DNA from: Dokdonella fugitiva
GTDB lineage: Bacteria; Pseudomonadota; Gammaproteobacteria; Xanthomonadales; Rhodanobacteraceae
DNA length: 64,000 nt
Direction: 5' to 3'
Assembly (NCBI RefSeq): GCF_004342425.1
Contig: NZ_SLWQ01000004.1
Location: 62,001 to 126,000, forward strand
Shown here: positions 17,695 through 29,591 of the stretch, one piece after another
Position numbering within the stretch: position 1 is the first letter of the stretch
Layout: each line of letters begins with the position of its first letter
Program-made: the position numbers and the translations under genes
The notes under the pieces: generated by a model
The model's input: the letters and a program-made list of their open reading frames with translations, nothing else
Database searches by the model: none
What the model was told of the DNA's origin: nothing

Positions 17695-19274
17695 CCACCC
17701 CCGCCCGCTCCATCCTCAAGCTCAAACGCCCGGCCGAATCCGTCGACGCCCCCGCCGTCGAGGAGCGCCTGCACAAGGTGCTCGCCAATGCCGGACTGGG
17801 TTCGCGCCGCATGCTCGAAGCGCGCATCGAAGCCGGCGAGGTGCTGCTCAACGGCGGCGTCGCGACGCTCGGCCAGAGCGTGCGCAGCGGCGATCGCGTC
17901 GAAATGGACGGCAAGCGCTTCGTCGTCGTCGCCGACAACGCCGAGCACGCGCAGGTGCTGCTGTACAACAAGCCCGACGGCGTGGTCGCCACGCGCGACG
18001 ATCCCGAGGGGCGCCCGACCGTGTTCGAGCAGTTGCCGCAGCTCAAGGGCGCGCGCTGGATCGCGGTCGGCCGGCTCGACATCAACACGACCGGCCTGCT
18101 GCTGCTGACCACCGACGGCGACCTCGCCAATACGCTCATGCATCCGCGCTCGGAGATCGAGCGCGAATACATCTGCCGCGTGCATGGCGAAGTCCCCGAC
18201 GAAGTGCTCGAGCGCCTGCGCACCGGCATCGAACTCGAGGACGGCCCCGCCCATTTCGACGAGATCGGCGTGATCAGCCGCGGCGCGAGCCACTCCTGGT
18301 TCCGCGTCGTGCTGCGCGAAGGCCGCAACCGCGAAGTGCGCCGGATGTGGGAGTCGCAGGGCCTCATGGTCAGCCGCCTCAAGCGCATCCGCTACGGCAA
18401 CATCGAACTGCCGCGCGGCCTGCTGCGTGGCCAGTCGACCGAACTGGACGCCGCACAGGTCGCGGCGCTGCGCGAGCGCTGCGGCGTCGGCACACCGGAA
18501 CCGCGGCTCACGCTGGCGCCGGTCATCGGCCAGCGCCGTGCTGCCCCGACCGAGTTCCGGCCGATGCCGAAGGCGCAGCAGGCGTGGACGGGCGCGCGTT
18601 CCGACGAGGCACGCGAGTTCGCCGCGTTCGATCGCATCCGCGATGACGGCTGGCGTGGCGCCGCGGCGAAACCACGCAAGGCGCGTGGTGCCGGTCGCAA
18701 GGCGCGTCCGGGTGCGCAGGATCCACAGGCGCAGGGGCAGCGTCCCGCGCGCGGACAGCGACAGGGGCAGCGCCCGGGCCAGGGACCACGTCAGGGCCAA
18801 GGCCAGCGTCAGGGACAGCGCCAAGGCCAGGGCCAGGGACGCCGCGGCCAAGGCCAGCCGCAAGGCCACGATGCCTCGCGCTCGACGCCATGGGCAGCCG
18901 AGCCCGGCCTCAGCCCGGCGGTGCTGCGCAGCTGGTTCCCGGAAGCGCAGCCCGGACGCAAGCGCCGTGGTGCGCGCCCCGGCATGGAGCAGCCGTACCA
19001 TTCCGGCCAGTTCCATCCGCAGGGGCGTGACGATCGCCACGGCAACCGTGCGGCACCGCAGAACCCGGGACGTGGCCCACGCCCGCAGCGCAGCGGTTCA
19101 CCGGGCAACTCCGTCCACGACCTTCCCTACGGTCATCCCGACTCGCGCCCGCAGCACGGTCCGCGCCGCGGCGGTGGCTCGCCGGGCAACTCGGTGCATG
19201 ACGCGGGCAACCGCGCCCCCGGCGGCAATCGCGGCCGCGGCGGCCGCGGCCGTGGTGGTCCGCGCTCGCGCTGA
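17691..19274 (+). CDS. rluB: 23S rRNA pseudouridine synthase RluB with long low-complexity tail
   Basis: 527-residue protein; RluB forms pseudouridine 2605 of 23S rRNA. It has an S4 RNA-binding domain at about 24-75 (EERLHKVLANAGLGSRRML) and a catalytic domain with GRLDINTTGLLLLT (Asp130), LREGRNREVRRMW and SRLKRIRYGNIELP. The core ends near 275, the usual length of the family. The remaining 250 residues are Gln/Gly/Arg/Pro-rich, with runs of QGQ/RQGQ units (about 340-385) and a repeated SPGNSVHD motif near the end, finishing in Gly/Arg repeats. The tail is probably disordered and RNA-binding; extensions occur in Lysobacterales RluB. Confidence 0.93.
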   Translation: MTTPARSILKLKRPAESVDAPAVEERLHKVLANAGLGSRRMLEARIEAGEVLLNGGVATLGQSVRSGDRVEMDGKRFVVVADNAEHAQVLLYNKPDGVVATRDDPEGRPTVFEQLPQLKGARWIAVGRLDINTTGLLLLTTDGDLANTLMHPRSEIEREYICRVHGEVPDEVLERLRTGIELEDGPAHFDEIGVISRGASHSWFRVVLREGRNREVRRMWESQGLMVSRLKRIRYGNIELPRGLLRGQSTELDAAQVAALRERCGVGTPEPRLTLAPVIGQRRAAPTEFRPMPKAQQAWTGARSDEAREFAAFDRIRDDGWRGAAAKPRKARGAGRKARPGAQDPQAQGQRPARGQRQGQRPGQGPRQGQGQRQGQRQGQGQGRRGQGQPQGHDASRSTPWAAEPGLSPAVLRSWFPEAQPGRKRRGARPGMEQPYHSGQFHPQGRDDRHGNRAAPQNPGRGPRPQRSGSPGNSVHDLPYGHPDSRPQHGPRRGGGSPGNSVHDAGNRAPGGNRGRGGRGRGGPRSR

Positions 19275-19345
19275 GGCGCGGGGCTGTCTGACACAAGGCC
19301 CGTGTGGGTGCTTGCGCTCGCCTTGGCGGCGCGCCGTCAAATGGC

Positions 19346-19608
19346 GTCGTCCCCGCCGCGAAAGCGGGACAAGCGCGAAGCGCGCAGAACGTCCGAAGGG
19401 CGGCTCCGAAGGAGCGAGCGCAGCGCTTGGCACCAAAAGCACGATGATTCCCCGCTTTTGCGGGGAATGACATCTGTTTGCTGCGTGCCGCCCGCCTGCT
19501 CATGCGTGGCGCCTGCGCGCGTGTTCGTTTCCGTATGCCGTCGCTTGCCTCGCCGCGAGCGGGCCGTCTCTTGCCCGACAACGTCATCCCCGTGAAAGCG
19601 GGAATCCA
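19346..19608. repeat. Cluster of three REP-like palindromes
   Basis: The 435-nt gap between rluB and the CsgG-like gene contains three variants of the same element: near 19346-19369 (GTCGTCCCCGCCGCGAAAGCGG), 19446-19473 in reverse orientation (CCCCGCTTTTGCGGGGAATGAC) and 19582-19608 (CGTCATCCCCGTGAAAGCGG). A related copy is at 6569-6590. No gene is supported in this gap. Confidence 0.7.
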
Positions 19609-19661
19609 TCGTGCCCTTGCCCCTGATGTCCAAGGCAATGGAGCGGTGCCGGATTCCAAAG

Positions 19662-19690
19662 AAAAAGGCGGGCCGAAGCCCGCCTTTTTC
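19662..19690. terminator. Bidirectional rho-independent terminator
   Basis: AAAAAGGCGGGC and GCCCGCCTTTTT form a stem with a short CGAA loop, with A and T tracts on the two sides. It lies between the convergent rluB (plus) and CsgG-like (minus) genes and probably serves both. Confidence 0.92.
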
Positions 19691-19709
19691 CATTCCGCAA
19701 GGCAATCCG

Positions 19710-20423
19710 TCAGTCGAGCTTGAGCGACTTGCGGTTGCTGTCGCGGCGCTTCTGTTCCTTGGCGTTGAACTCCGACTCGCAGCTGCCGCGCTTGACCATC
19801 ACGCAATCGAGGTAGTCGCTGATTTCCACCAGCGCGGCGCCGATCGCCTTGCCCGCCGGCGTGTTCTGCTCGTGGCCGAGGTTGCCGCCGAAGCCGCCGC
19901 GATACACGCCGACCGCGACGCCGCCGCCGGAGCTGCGGCCTTCGATCGCACGCGAGAAATCGACTTCACCAGTGGTCGCATTGACCACGCGCACGTCGAT
20001 GCGGATGTACGCCTCGGACTTCTTGCCGCCGAGCGAAATGCCCTTGAAGCTCAGGCCGCCACCCGTGCTCGCGGTATTCTCTTCATACGCGGTGACGGTG
20101 CCGAACACGAGGTAGTCCGCACCGGTGACCTGACCCATCTTGGCGCCCGTGCCGGACCGCACGCGGCCGGAGGCGGCGAGGTTCTGTTCCTCGAGCACCT
20201 TCTCGAGCTTGGAGCGTTCGACGACGCGGAAGTCGCCGGTGCTCGACAGCTCGTTCGACAGCATGCCCGACAACTCCCAGCCCACGCCGCCGCGCCACCA
20301 GCCCGCGCCCGACTCGTTCTTGAACTCGGCGACGCCGATCGCCGGCTTGTTGGCCGCGAACGCGGCGCCGCTGGCGACGACGCCGGCCAGCGAAAACAGG
20401 ACCGCACAAAACGACTTGCTCAT
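19710..20423 (-). CDS. CsgG/HfaB-like secreted protein
   Basis: 237-residue protein with a Sec signal peptide (MSKSFCAVLFSLAG, cleavage likely after AAFA at 23). The mature part resembles the CsgG/curli-assembly family: KPAIGVAEFKNES, then LSNELSSTGDFRVVERSKLEKVLEEQ, then GADYLVFGTVTAYEE, then VRVVNATTGEVDFSRAIEG. CsgG proteins form outer-membrane secretion pores, but many relatives are soluble periplasmic proteins. It has no lipobox cysteine at the cleavage site, so it is probably periplasmic rather than a lipoprotein. No curli genes are nearby. Confidence 0.78.
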   Translation of the reverse strand: MSKSFCAVLFSLAGVVASGAAFAANKPAIGVAEFKNESGAGWWRGGVGWELSGMLSNELSSTGDFRVVERSKLEKVLEEQNLAASGRVRSGTGAKMGQVTGADYLVFGTVTAYEENTASTGGGLSFKGISLGGKKSEAYIRIDVRVVNATTGEVDFSRAIEGRSSGGGVAVGVYRGGFGGNLGHEQNTPAGKAIGAALVEISDYLDCVMVKRGSCESEFNAKEQKRRDSNRKSLKLD

Positions 20424-20640
20424 CTCTCTCACTCCCATGGATGGAACCCCGATGCCCCCGTTCAGCAGGCCGCCCAGAGACAGGCATGGGCCGCCGGCCT
20501 CGACTGCCGGCTACCCGCGTCGCCGTAACGATTGGAGACATTCTAGCAAACGGTTTTCGTCGCCACCTCGGACATGTTCGGCGGTCCGGGGCGGAACTGG
20601 TTCACGCGCCAGGCGTGACGCAGGCGATGCGCCGCGCGCG

Positions 20641-20694
20641 GAAAAGGCCATCCCGGGGACTGCGCGGCGGGGAGAACGCGCAGGCGGGATGGCC
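20641..20694 (-). terminator. Probable terminator of the delta-60 repeat gene
   Basis: A 10-bp inverted repeat (GGCCATCCCG at 20646-20655, CGGGATGGCC at 20685-20694) lies 45 nt downstream of the delta-60 gene stop on the minus strand and is followed in that direction by TTTTC. The loop is long (29 nt), so activity is less certain. The rest of the 316-nt gap to the CsgG-like gene holds nothing recognised. Confidence 0.5.
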
Positions 20695-20739
20695 GGGGAA
20701 AACCGCGACGCTGCCGCGCCTGGCGCGGCGGCCGGCGAC

Positions 20740-22263
20740 TCAGAAGCCCGGTGGGGCGTCGAAGCCGTTGGCGAAGATCCGGTCCGGATCGCCGAGCAGG
20801 CGCAGCAGGGCGAAGTCGCGCGGCGCGACGTTCGGCTGCGAGGTGTAGCCGCCGGCGAGGATGTTGCCGGAAACCTCGACCGCGACCGCATACGCGCCAT
20901 CCTCGACCGTCGAGACCTGGGCCACCTTGAGTCCCTGCTCGCCGAACGTGGTATCGACGCTGCCGTCGGCGTTCCAGCGGCCGACGAGGAAGTCCTGGTG
21001 TGCCGCGCCGGTCGCGCGGTTCGTCGCCGAGCCCGCGGCAACGATCCTGCCGTTGCCCTGCAGTGCGAGTGCCATCGGGATGTCCTCGTCGGAGATGCCG
21101 CTGAACTTGATCAGCGAGCGGCCGTTCTGGCCGAACGTCGTGTCGAGCGAACCGTTCGCGTTGAAGCGCATGACCGCCATGCCGCGATCGCTGCCTTCGC
21201 CGACGACGACGATACGACCGTCCCGGGTCAGGCGTGCCGCCGAGAGCATCGACAGGCCCGTGGACACGCCGCCGCTGGTCGCCGCCTGCAACGTGACGCG
21301 ACCGGTCGTGTTGAACGTCGTGTCGACCGCGCCATCGGCGGTGAGGCGGGCGAGGAATGCGGTGTTGCGGCCGAACGTGTAGCCACCGACGACGATGCGA
21401 TTGTCGGCAGGCAGGTTGCCGGCCTGGTCGAGCGCGATCGTGGTCAGCGTGTCGCCGGCCGCGCCGAAGAACGGCGCAAGGACGATATGGCCCTGCCCGC
21501 CCGCGAACGTCGTGTCCGGCACGCCGTCGGCGGTGAAGCGCGCGACCGCGACCTGGCCGTACCAGAACCCGTCGTGGAACACGCGCGTGATGCCGGCGAG
21601 GACGATCTTGCCGTTTCGCTGCACCGCCATCGCGTAGGCCTCGTCGTGCACCTGCGGGCCGCCGATGTCGAGGCGCACGTAACCCTTGCGCGCGCTGCCG
21701 GCGTCGGCTTCGCCGAACGTCGTGTCGAGCGAGCCATCCGGCCGCAGCTTGATCAAGCCGTAGTCCGCGTGCGCGGCGGTCGACAGCGTGCCGGCGACGA
21801 GCACGCTGCCGTCGGACAGCACGCGCACCGCGCGCCCTTCGTCCGGCGCGGAATCCACGTCGAGCTGGAACAGGCCGCCGCTGCCGAAGCTGTCGTCCAA
21901 CGCGCCGTTCGGCAGGTAGCGCGCGACCGCGACGTTCTCGCTGCCGCCATTGCCCGTCACGTTGGAGCCGGTCACCTTGCCGGTCACGACGAAGCGGCCA
22001 TCACGCATCGGTGCGACAGCATGGATTTGCTCGTCGGTGCCGAAGAAGTCGTTGGTGACGTAGCCGCCGAGGCCGAAGCCGGTGTCGATATCACCAGGAT
22101 GGGCAGCGAACGCGGCGCCGGTGCCGCATGCGAATGCGAGCAGGGTCGCGCCGAGGCGACGCGAAAACGCGCCGAGCCGTGCGTGTCGTACGGCACCCAT
22201 GCCACCAGGGTGGCGTCGGTGCAAGGACGGATCGTTCTGGAACCGGTTGCGAGTACACTTCAT
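20740..22263 (-). CDS. Secreted delta-60 repeat protein with IFxxGFD tail
   Basis: 507 residues with an N-terminal export signal (hydrophobic core GATLLAFACGTGAAFA, about 38-53, preceded by a long basic n-region). The mature part is built of about seven delta-60 repeats: each unit has a D-T-T-F or D-x-S-F-G turn followed by a basic-hydrophobic strand and VVAG (for example LPNGALDDSFGSGGLFQLD, then RPDGSLDTTFGEADAG). These form a beta-propeller-like domain of unknown function. The protein ends DRIFANGFDAPPGF, the tail shared with three other secreted proteins here. GGGAG upstream supports the start at 22263. It is divergent from the ECF sigma-kinase pair. Confidence 0.85.
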   Translation of the reverse strand: MKCTRNRFQNDPSLHRRHPGGMGAVRHARLGAFSRRLGATLLAFACGTGAAFAAHPGDIDTGFGLGGYVTNDFFGTDEQIHAVAPMRDGRFVVTGKVTGSNVTGNGGSENVAVARYLPNGALDDSFGSGGLFQLDVDSAPDEGRAVRVLSDGSVLVAGTLSTAAHADYGLIKLRPDGSLDTTFGEADAGSARKGYVRLDIGGPQVHDEAYAMAVQRNGKIVLAGITRVFHDGFWYGQVAVARFTADGVPDTTFAGGQGHIVLAPFFGAAGDTLTTIALDQAGNLPADNRIVVGGYTFGRNTAFLARLTADGAVDTTFNTTGRVTLQAATSGGVSTGLSMLSAARLTRDGRIVVVGEGSDRGMAVMRFNANGSLDTTFGQNGRSLIKFSGISDEDIPMALALQGNGRIVAAGSATNRATGAAHQDFLVGRWNADGSVDTTFGEQGLKVAQVSTVEDGAYAVAVEVSGNILAGGYTSQPNVAPRDFALLRLLGDPDRIFANGFDAPPGF

Positions 22264-22397
22264 CTTTCATCTCCCGTTTCGGATTCAGTGGCCGTTGCCG
22301 GCCGGCGTTTCGCCGGACCGCGGCGGCGTTCACCGGATCAGTACGGGAGGGCGGAAGATTTCCTATCATCGGCCGCAGGCGACGTGCGGAAAGACGC

Positions 22398-22981
22398 ATG
22401 AACGAACCCTACGCAGCGAACGACGGGCAGGATCAGCAGGCTGTCACGCGCCTGCTGCACGCGTGGAACGGCGGCGACGCGTCCGCCGCCGAACGCCTCA
22501 CCGAACTCGTCTATGCGCAGGTGCGCGCGATCGCCGGCAAGCACCTGCGCCAGTTCGGCGGGCGCATGACCCTGCAACCGACCGAACTCGCGCATGAACT
22601 GTTCCTGCGCCTCATGAACGCGGACGTCGCCTGGCAGGATCGCCGCCACTTCTACGGCGTGGTCAGCGTCGCGATGCGGCGCATCCTCGTCGATGCCGCG
22701 CGTTCGCGCGGCGCCGAGCGGCGCGGTGGTGGCGAGATCCACGTCACGCTGTCCGCCGCCGACGACGCACCCGGCCAGCACGACGAGGGCGAAGCGTTCG
22801 CGCTCGAGGAGGCGCTCGCCGCGCTGCGCGAGCTGGACGCGCGCAAGTGCGAGGTGGTCGAACTCAACTACCTGCTCGGCCTCAAGCGCGAGGAGATCGC
22901 CGAGGTGATCGGCGTGTCGGTGCCCACGGTCGACCGCGAACTGCGCTTCGCCCGCGCCTGGCTCAAGCAGAAGCTCGCCGC

Positions 22982-22985
<4 letters not shown>
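22398..22985 (+). CDS. ECF-type RNA polymerase sigma factor
   Basis: 195-residue sigma-70 relative of the ECF group that often accompanies Ser/Thr kinases (Sigma70_ECF, TIGR02999 type). Region 2 is visible as AERLTELVYAQVRAIAGKHL and LQPTELAHELFLRLMN, and region 4 as LRELDARKCEVVELNYLLGL followed by KREEIAEVIGVSVPTVDREL. No anti-sigma gene is seen. Instead its stop overlaps the start of the kinase gene (ATGA), so activity is probably controlled by the kinase, as described for EcfP/PknT-like pairs; this is inferred. Confidence 0.92.
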
Positions 22986-25742
<2,757 letters not shown>

Positions 25743-25756
<14 letters not shown>

Positions 25757-26018
25757 GCAGGTCGGCGTACTCGGGGTGGCGCTGGATCCACACCGCCGCG
25801 TACGAGCATGCGGGGACCACGCGCCAGCCTTCGCGCCGCGCGGTATCGAACGCCTCGGTCATGAGCGCTGCCGCGATGCCGCGGCCACCCACCTGCGACG
25901 GCACCCCGGTATGGGTGATCGTCATCACGCCGTCGCGCAGCGCATATTCCAGCACGCACTGGACACCGTCGACGACGACCTCGAAGCGGCTTTGCGCCGC
26001 GTTGTGCGCGATGTACAC
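25743..26018 (-). CDS. GNAT-like N-acetyltransferase (YidJ/Acetyltransf_CG type)
   Basis: 91-residue minimal acetyltransferase fold: VYIAHNAAQSRFEVVVDG, then LEYALRDGVMTITHTGVP, then the acetyl-CoA loop SQVGGRGIAAALMTEAFDTARREGW, then VPACSYAAVWIQRHPEYADL. The start is a GTG at 26018 with GAGG upstream; longer frames lack family character. The substrate is unknown. Its 3' end overlaps the convergent kinase gene by 14 nt. Confidence 0.85.
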
Positions 26019-26124
26019 TGGCAGATCCTCGCGGCGATGCGCGCGATGCGCGGAAGCGCCAAGATACGTGTTTTCGCGTCGCCGCGCGCGGTGTACGCTC
26101 CACGGCGCACCGCGGAGAACCCGC

Positions 26125-26940
26125 TTGGCCTTCGTCACCCTCGTCCCGCCGCCGCCCCTCCACCCGTCGGTCCAGCGCCTGTGGGACTGGCGCGTGGAGC
26201 CGGGTGAGTTGCGCTTCGAACGCATCCTGCCGCAGCCGGGGTCGTCGCTGATCGTCAACCTGCTAGAGGACGAAACGCGCGTTTACGCCGACGACGGCGT
26301 GCAACGCTGCGAGCGGCTCGCCGGAGTGGCGTACAGCGGCCAGTTCACGCGCAGTTTCGTCATCGACACGCACGAGCAGGTCGCCGTGATGGGCGTCGCC
26401 TTCGCCCCGGGCGGTGCGCGCGCGCTGCTGCGCGAAGACATGGGCGTGCTTGGCAACCGCCATCTGGGCCTCGACGACCTCCTCGGCTCCGCCGCGGGGC
26501 TGCTGCGCGAGCGCCTGCTGCACGAAGACGACGCGCAGGGGCGCCTCGCCGTCCTCGGCCGCTGGTTGCTGCGTCGATGCACCGGCGCCACGCTGCATCC
26601 CGCGGTATGCCAGGCGCTCGCCGTCATCGGGCGCGCGCCGAGCCTGCCGCTCGTCGACCGTCTCGCGGCGGATTGCGGCATCTCGACGCGACGACTGGCT
26701 GCCTTGTTCCAGCAGCAGGTCGGCGTCGGCACCAAGCAATACGTGCGGCTGCAGCGCTTCCGCCGTGTCGTCGACGGCGTGCAGCGACATGGCGTGGTCG
26801 ACTGGGCGCGCGTCGCCGCCGACTGCGGCTTCCACGACCAACCCCATCTCGCGCGCGAGTTCCGCGCATTCTCGGGCATGACGCCGACCGCCTACGTCGC
26901 GCGCCGTGGCTCCTACGTGAACCACGTGGCGATCGGCTGA
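26125..26940 (+). CDS. AraC family transcriptional regulator
   Basis: 271-residue regulator. The N-terminal 150 residues form a cupin-like sensor of the DUF6597 kind (LWDWRVEPGELRFERILPQPG). The C-terminal AraC domain has two helix-turn-helix units: VDRLAADCGISTRRLAALFQQQVG, then VDWARVAADCGFHDQPHLAREFRAFSGMTPTAY. The start is taken as TTG 26125 with GGAG upstream; no better ATG lies in frame before the domain. It is 75 nt upstream of a VOC protein gene that it may control. Confidence 0.88.
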   Translation: MAFVTLVPPPPLHPSVQRLWDWRVEPGELRFERILPQPGSSLIVNLLEDETRVYADDGVQRCERLAGVAYSGQFTRSFVIDTHEQVAVMGVAFAPGGARALLREDMGVLGNRHLGLDDLLGSAAGLLRERLLHEDDAQGRLAVLGRWLLRRCTGATLHPAVCQALAVIGRAPSLPLVDRLAADCGISTRRLAALFQQQVGVGTKQYVRLQRFRRVVDGVQRHGVVDWARVAADCGFHDQPHLAREFRAFSGMTPTAYVARRGSYVNHVAIG

Positions 26941-27015
26941 CGCATCCGAAATCTACAAGACGCGCGCGAACGCGATCGCTACCCTGCCCGCCTCGCCACA
27001 TGAGGGACGCCACCG

Positions 27016-27450
27016 ATGAACACGCTTGCCGCGAACACGACGTCGACGATCATCCCGAGCCTGCGCTACCGCGACGCGCACGCCGCGATCGAATGGCTCT
27101 GCCGCGCATTCGGTTTCGAGAAGCACGCCGTGCATGCCGAGGGCGACGTGGTCCATCACGCCCAGCTCGTGTTCGGCAACGGCATGATCATGCTCGGTTC
27201 GGTCGCGAACCGCAGCGCCTGGGGCGGGCACATCGCCCAGCCCGACGAGATCGGCGGGCGCGAAACGCAGTGCCCGTGCGTGATCGTCGCCGACTGCGAA
27301 GCGCACTACGCGCACGCCAAGGCCGCCGGCGCGGTCATCGTCGACGAACTCGAGCACAAGGATTACGGCGGCTCCGGCTACTCCTGCCGCGACCCCGAAG
27401 GCCACCTCTGGTGGTTCGGCAGCTACGACCCGTGGAAAGCCGGGAATTGA
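27016..27450 (+). CDS. VOC family protein (glyoxalase/bleomycin-resistance fold)
   Basis: 144 residues with the PhnB-like VOC pattern: IIPSLRYRDAHAAIEWLCRAFGFEKH, then AQLVFGNGMIMLGS, then CVIVADCEAHYAHAKAAGA, and the closing YSCRDPEGHLWWFGSYDPW. Proteins of this kind bind a metal and small substrates in a paired beta-alpha-beta fold; the reaction cannot be told from the sequence. It follows an AraC regulator on the same strand, a common arrangement. Confidence 0.9.
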   Translation: MNTLAANTTSTIIPSLRYRDAHAAIEWLCRAFGFEKHAVHAEGDVVHHAQLVFGNGMIMLGSVANRSAWGGHIAQPDEIGGRETQCPCVIVADCEAHYAHAKAAGAVIVDELEHKDYGGSGYSCRDPEGHLWWFGSYDPWKAGN

Positions 27451-27471
27451 AGGCGCGCGAAGAGCCCCCGG

Positions 27472-27546
27472 GAGACTGGAGACGGAAGGTGAAGGAGACT
27501 GGAAAATCGCCTTCTTCGCGTGCCCCGGGTGCTTCGTGTTTCACGC
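27472..27546. repeat. Direct repeats GGAGACTGGA and CTTCGTGTTTC motif
   Basis: Directly after the VOC gene, GGAGACTGGA occurs twice (27472 and about 27494). A pyrimidine-rich stretch ending TGCTTCGTGTTTC (to about 27542) follows, which resembles the element near 3470 (CCTTCGTGTTTC). It runs into the 3' end of the NDH-2 gene. It is probably a dispersed intergenic repeat. Confidence 0.4.
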
Positions 27547-28851
27547 TTGTCGATTGGTTCTGCGGCCATCCACTTCGCCCGACGAGGGGCATCCCACGGT
27601 TTCGTCGCGGCAGCCGATGATGATGCGGGCGTGGCGCTGGTAGGTGAAATACGACCAGATCCATTCCGCCATCACGACGAGGCGGTTGCGGAAGCCGATC
27701 AGGAAGAACACGTGCGCCCACAGCCAGAAGAACCAGGCCGGCGCGCCGGAGAAGCGTATGCGGCCGAGGTCGACGACGGCCGCCATGCGCCCGATCGTGG
27801 CGAGGTTGCCGTAGTCGCGGTAGCGGAACGGGCGCGACGGGCGGCCGGCCAGGCGCGCGCGGATCATCGCCGCAGCGTGCGCGCCCATCTGCTTCGCCGC
27901 GGGCGCGACGCCCGGCACGGGCTTGCCGTCCTGCGTGACGGCGGCGAGGTCGCCCACGACGAACGCGTCCGGATGGGCGGGCAGCGACAGGTCCGGCGCG
28001 ACGCGCACGCGGCCGGCGCGGTCGCATTCGGCGCCCAGTTGCGCGCCGAGCGGCGACGCCGCGACGCCGGCGGCCCAGATCACCGTGCGCGCATCGATGC
28101 GTTCTTCGCCGAGGTCCACGCCGCGCGCATCGATCGCGGTCACCGCCTTGCCGAGGTGCACGCTCACGCCGAGCCGCTCGAGTTGCCGGCGCGCGCGCTC
28201 CGAAAGCACGTCCGGCATCGAGGCGAGCACGCGTGGTCCTGCTTCGACGAGGTGGATCTTCGAACGCCGCGGATCGCTGTGGCGGAACTCGCGTGGCAGC
28301 GCATGGCGCGCGATCTCGGCGAGCGTGCCGGCCAGTTCCACTCCGGTCGGCCCGCCGCCGATGATGACGAAATCGAGCCATTCGGCCTGCTCGCGCGGAT
28401 CGGCGGCGCGCTCGGCGGCTTCGAAGGCCTCGAGCATGTGGCGGCGGATGTGCAGTGCGTCGTCGAGGGTCTTCAGGCCCGGCGCATGCCGTGCCCATTC
28501 GTCGTGGCCGAAATACGCGTGCCGCGCGCCGCTGGCGAGCACGAGGTAGTCGTATTCGAGCGTGCCGCCGTCGAGCCGGACGCGGCGCCGCGCGACGTCG
28601 ATCTCGCGTGCCACGTCCATGCGCACGGTCACGTTGCGCTGCCGGCGCAGGATGTGGCGCAGCGGTGCGGCGATGTCGGGCGACGACAGGCCGGCCATCG
28701 CGACCTGGTAGAGCAGCGGCTGGAACAGGTGGTGGTTCGTGCGGTCGACCAGCGTCACGCGCACGGGCGCCGCGGCCAGCGCGCGCGTGCACCACAAGCC
28801 GCCGAAGCCGCCGCCGATGACGAGTACGTGAGGTAATGCCCGGTCTGTCAT
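27541..28851 (-). CDS. ndh: Type II NADH dehydrogenase (NDH-2)
   Basis: 436-residue FAD enzyme that passes electrons from NADH to quinone without pumping protons. It has an N-terminal FAD-binding motif VIGGGFGGLW (11-20), NHHLFQPLLYQVA, a second Rossmann motif IIGGGPTGVELAG (near 165-177), VIWAAGV, and FVVGDLAA for FAD. A hydrophobic C-terminal segment (APAWFFWLWAHVFFLIGFRNRLVV) is the usual membrane-association region. It starts inside the stop of the upstream membrane gene (4-nt overlap). Confidence 0.93.
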   Translation of the reverse strand: MTDRALPHVLVIGGGFGGLWCTRALAAAPVRVTLVDRTNHHLFQPLLYQVAMAGLSSPDIAAPLRHILRRQRNVTVRMDVAREIDVARRRVRLDGGTLEYDYLVLASGARHAYFGHDEWARHAPGLKTLDDALHIRRHMLEAFEAAERAADPREQAEWLDFVIIGGGPTGVELAGTLAEIARHALPREFRHSDPRRSKIHLVEAGPRVLASMPDVLSERARRQLERLGVSVHLGKAVTAIDARGVDLGEERIDARTVIWAAGVAASPLGAQLGAECDRAGRVRVAPDLSLPAHPDAFVVGDLAAVTQDGKPVPGVAPAAKQMGAHAAAMIRARLAGRPSRPFRYRDYGNLATIGRMAAVVDLGRIRFSGAPAWFFWLWAHVFFLIGFRNRLVVMAEWIWSYFTYQRHARIIIGCRDETVGCPSSGEVDGRRTNRQA

Positions 28852-29537
28852 CGCTTTGCGGCATCGTGACGCACGGCGTCATCGTGCCAGAACGCACGGC
28901 GTCCCCGCAGCGTGCGCGGCAGGCAGCGATCGACGGCGACGAGCAGCAGCCCCGCCGCGACGAACAGCAATGCGATCGCCGCCGCGTTGCGCAGTGCGAC
29001 GGCGAAGCCGAGCGTGCCGACGTCGATGAACGGGTACGGGTATTCATGCAGCCACGCACCGCGGACCAGGGTCCAGCCGAGGAACGCGGCCGGGAACGCG
29101 AGCACGCGCAGTGGATCGCTCCATCGCAGCCGGCCATGCGGGACGCATGCGACCCACCAGAAGAGGTAGAGCGCAGGCACGACATAATGCAAGGCGAGAT
29201 CGGCGACGCGCTGCAGGCCCCGTGGCGACCAGGTCGACGCGAGCAGGACGTGGTAGATCACGCAGACGATCGCGATGCACAGCGCGGCGGCGCCCTGCAC
29301 GGGCGCGCGGCGGAAGAAGCGTTGCCACGACGCGTCGCCGCCATGCCATGCCGCTGCCGTCGCGAGCGCGACGGCGAGGTTGCCGAGGATCGTGAAGAAG
29401 CTGAAGTAGCGCAGCGTGCCGAACAGCGGCCCGATGTCCTTCCAGGTCGCGGCGATCAGCAGGACGTACTGCAACAGCAGCGCTGAGCCTGCGACGATCG
29501 CGATGGCGAGCGCGAACCTGCGTCGTGCGGATGGCAT
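28848..29537 (-). CDS. Pr6Pr family integral membrane protein
   Basis: 229 residues with about six membrane helices (for example FALAIAIVAGSALLLQYVLLI, then YFSFFTILGNLAVALATA, then LALHYVVPALYLFWWV). The pattern RYFSFFTILGN and the H-Y-V-V-P segment are typical of the Pr6Pr/FAR-17a-like family. The function is not known. GAGGTGA lies upstream of the ATG at 29537. It overlaps the NDH-2 gene by 4 nt, so both are likely made from one message. Confidence 0.85.
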   Translation of the reverse strand: MPSARRRFALAIAIVAGSALLLQYVLLIAATWKDIGPLFGTLRYFSFFTILGNLAVALATAAAWHGGDASWQRFFRRAPVQGAAALCIAIVCVIYHVLLASTWSPRGLQRVADLALHYVVPALYLFWWVACVPHGRLRWSDPLRVLAFPAAFLGWTLVRGAWLHEYPYPFIDVGTLGFAVALRNAAAIALLFVAAGLLLVAVDRCLPRTLRGRRAFWHDDAVRHDAAKR

Positions 29538-29591
29538 CGGGTCACCTCGCTGGCGTGGCACCGGCTGGGCTGCGCTGCCATCATAGCGTCC

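Noticed and set aside
19710..20423. Curli secretion system from the CsgG-like gene
   Set aside because: The rest of the csg operon is absent and the protein lacks a lipobox cysteine.
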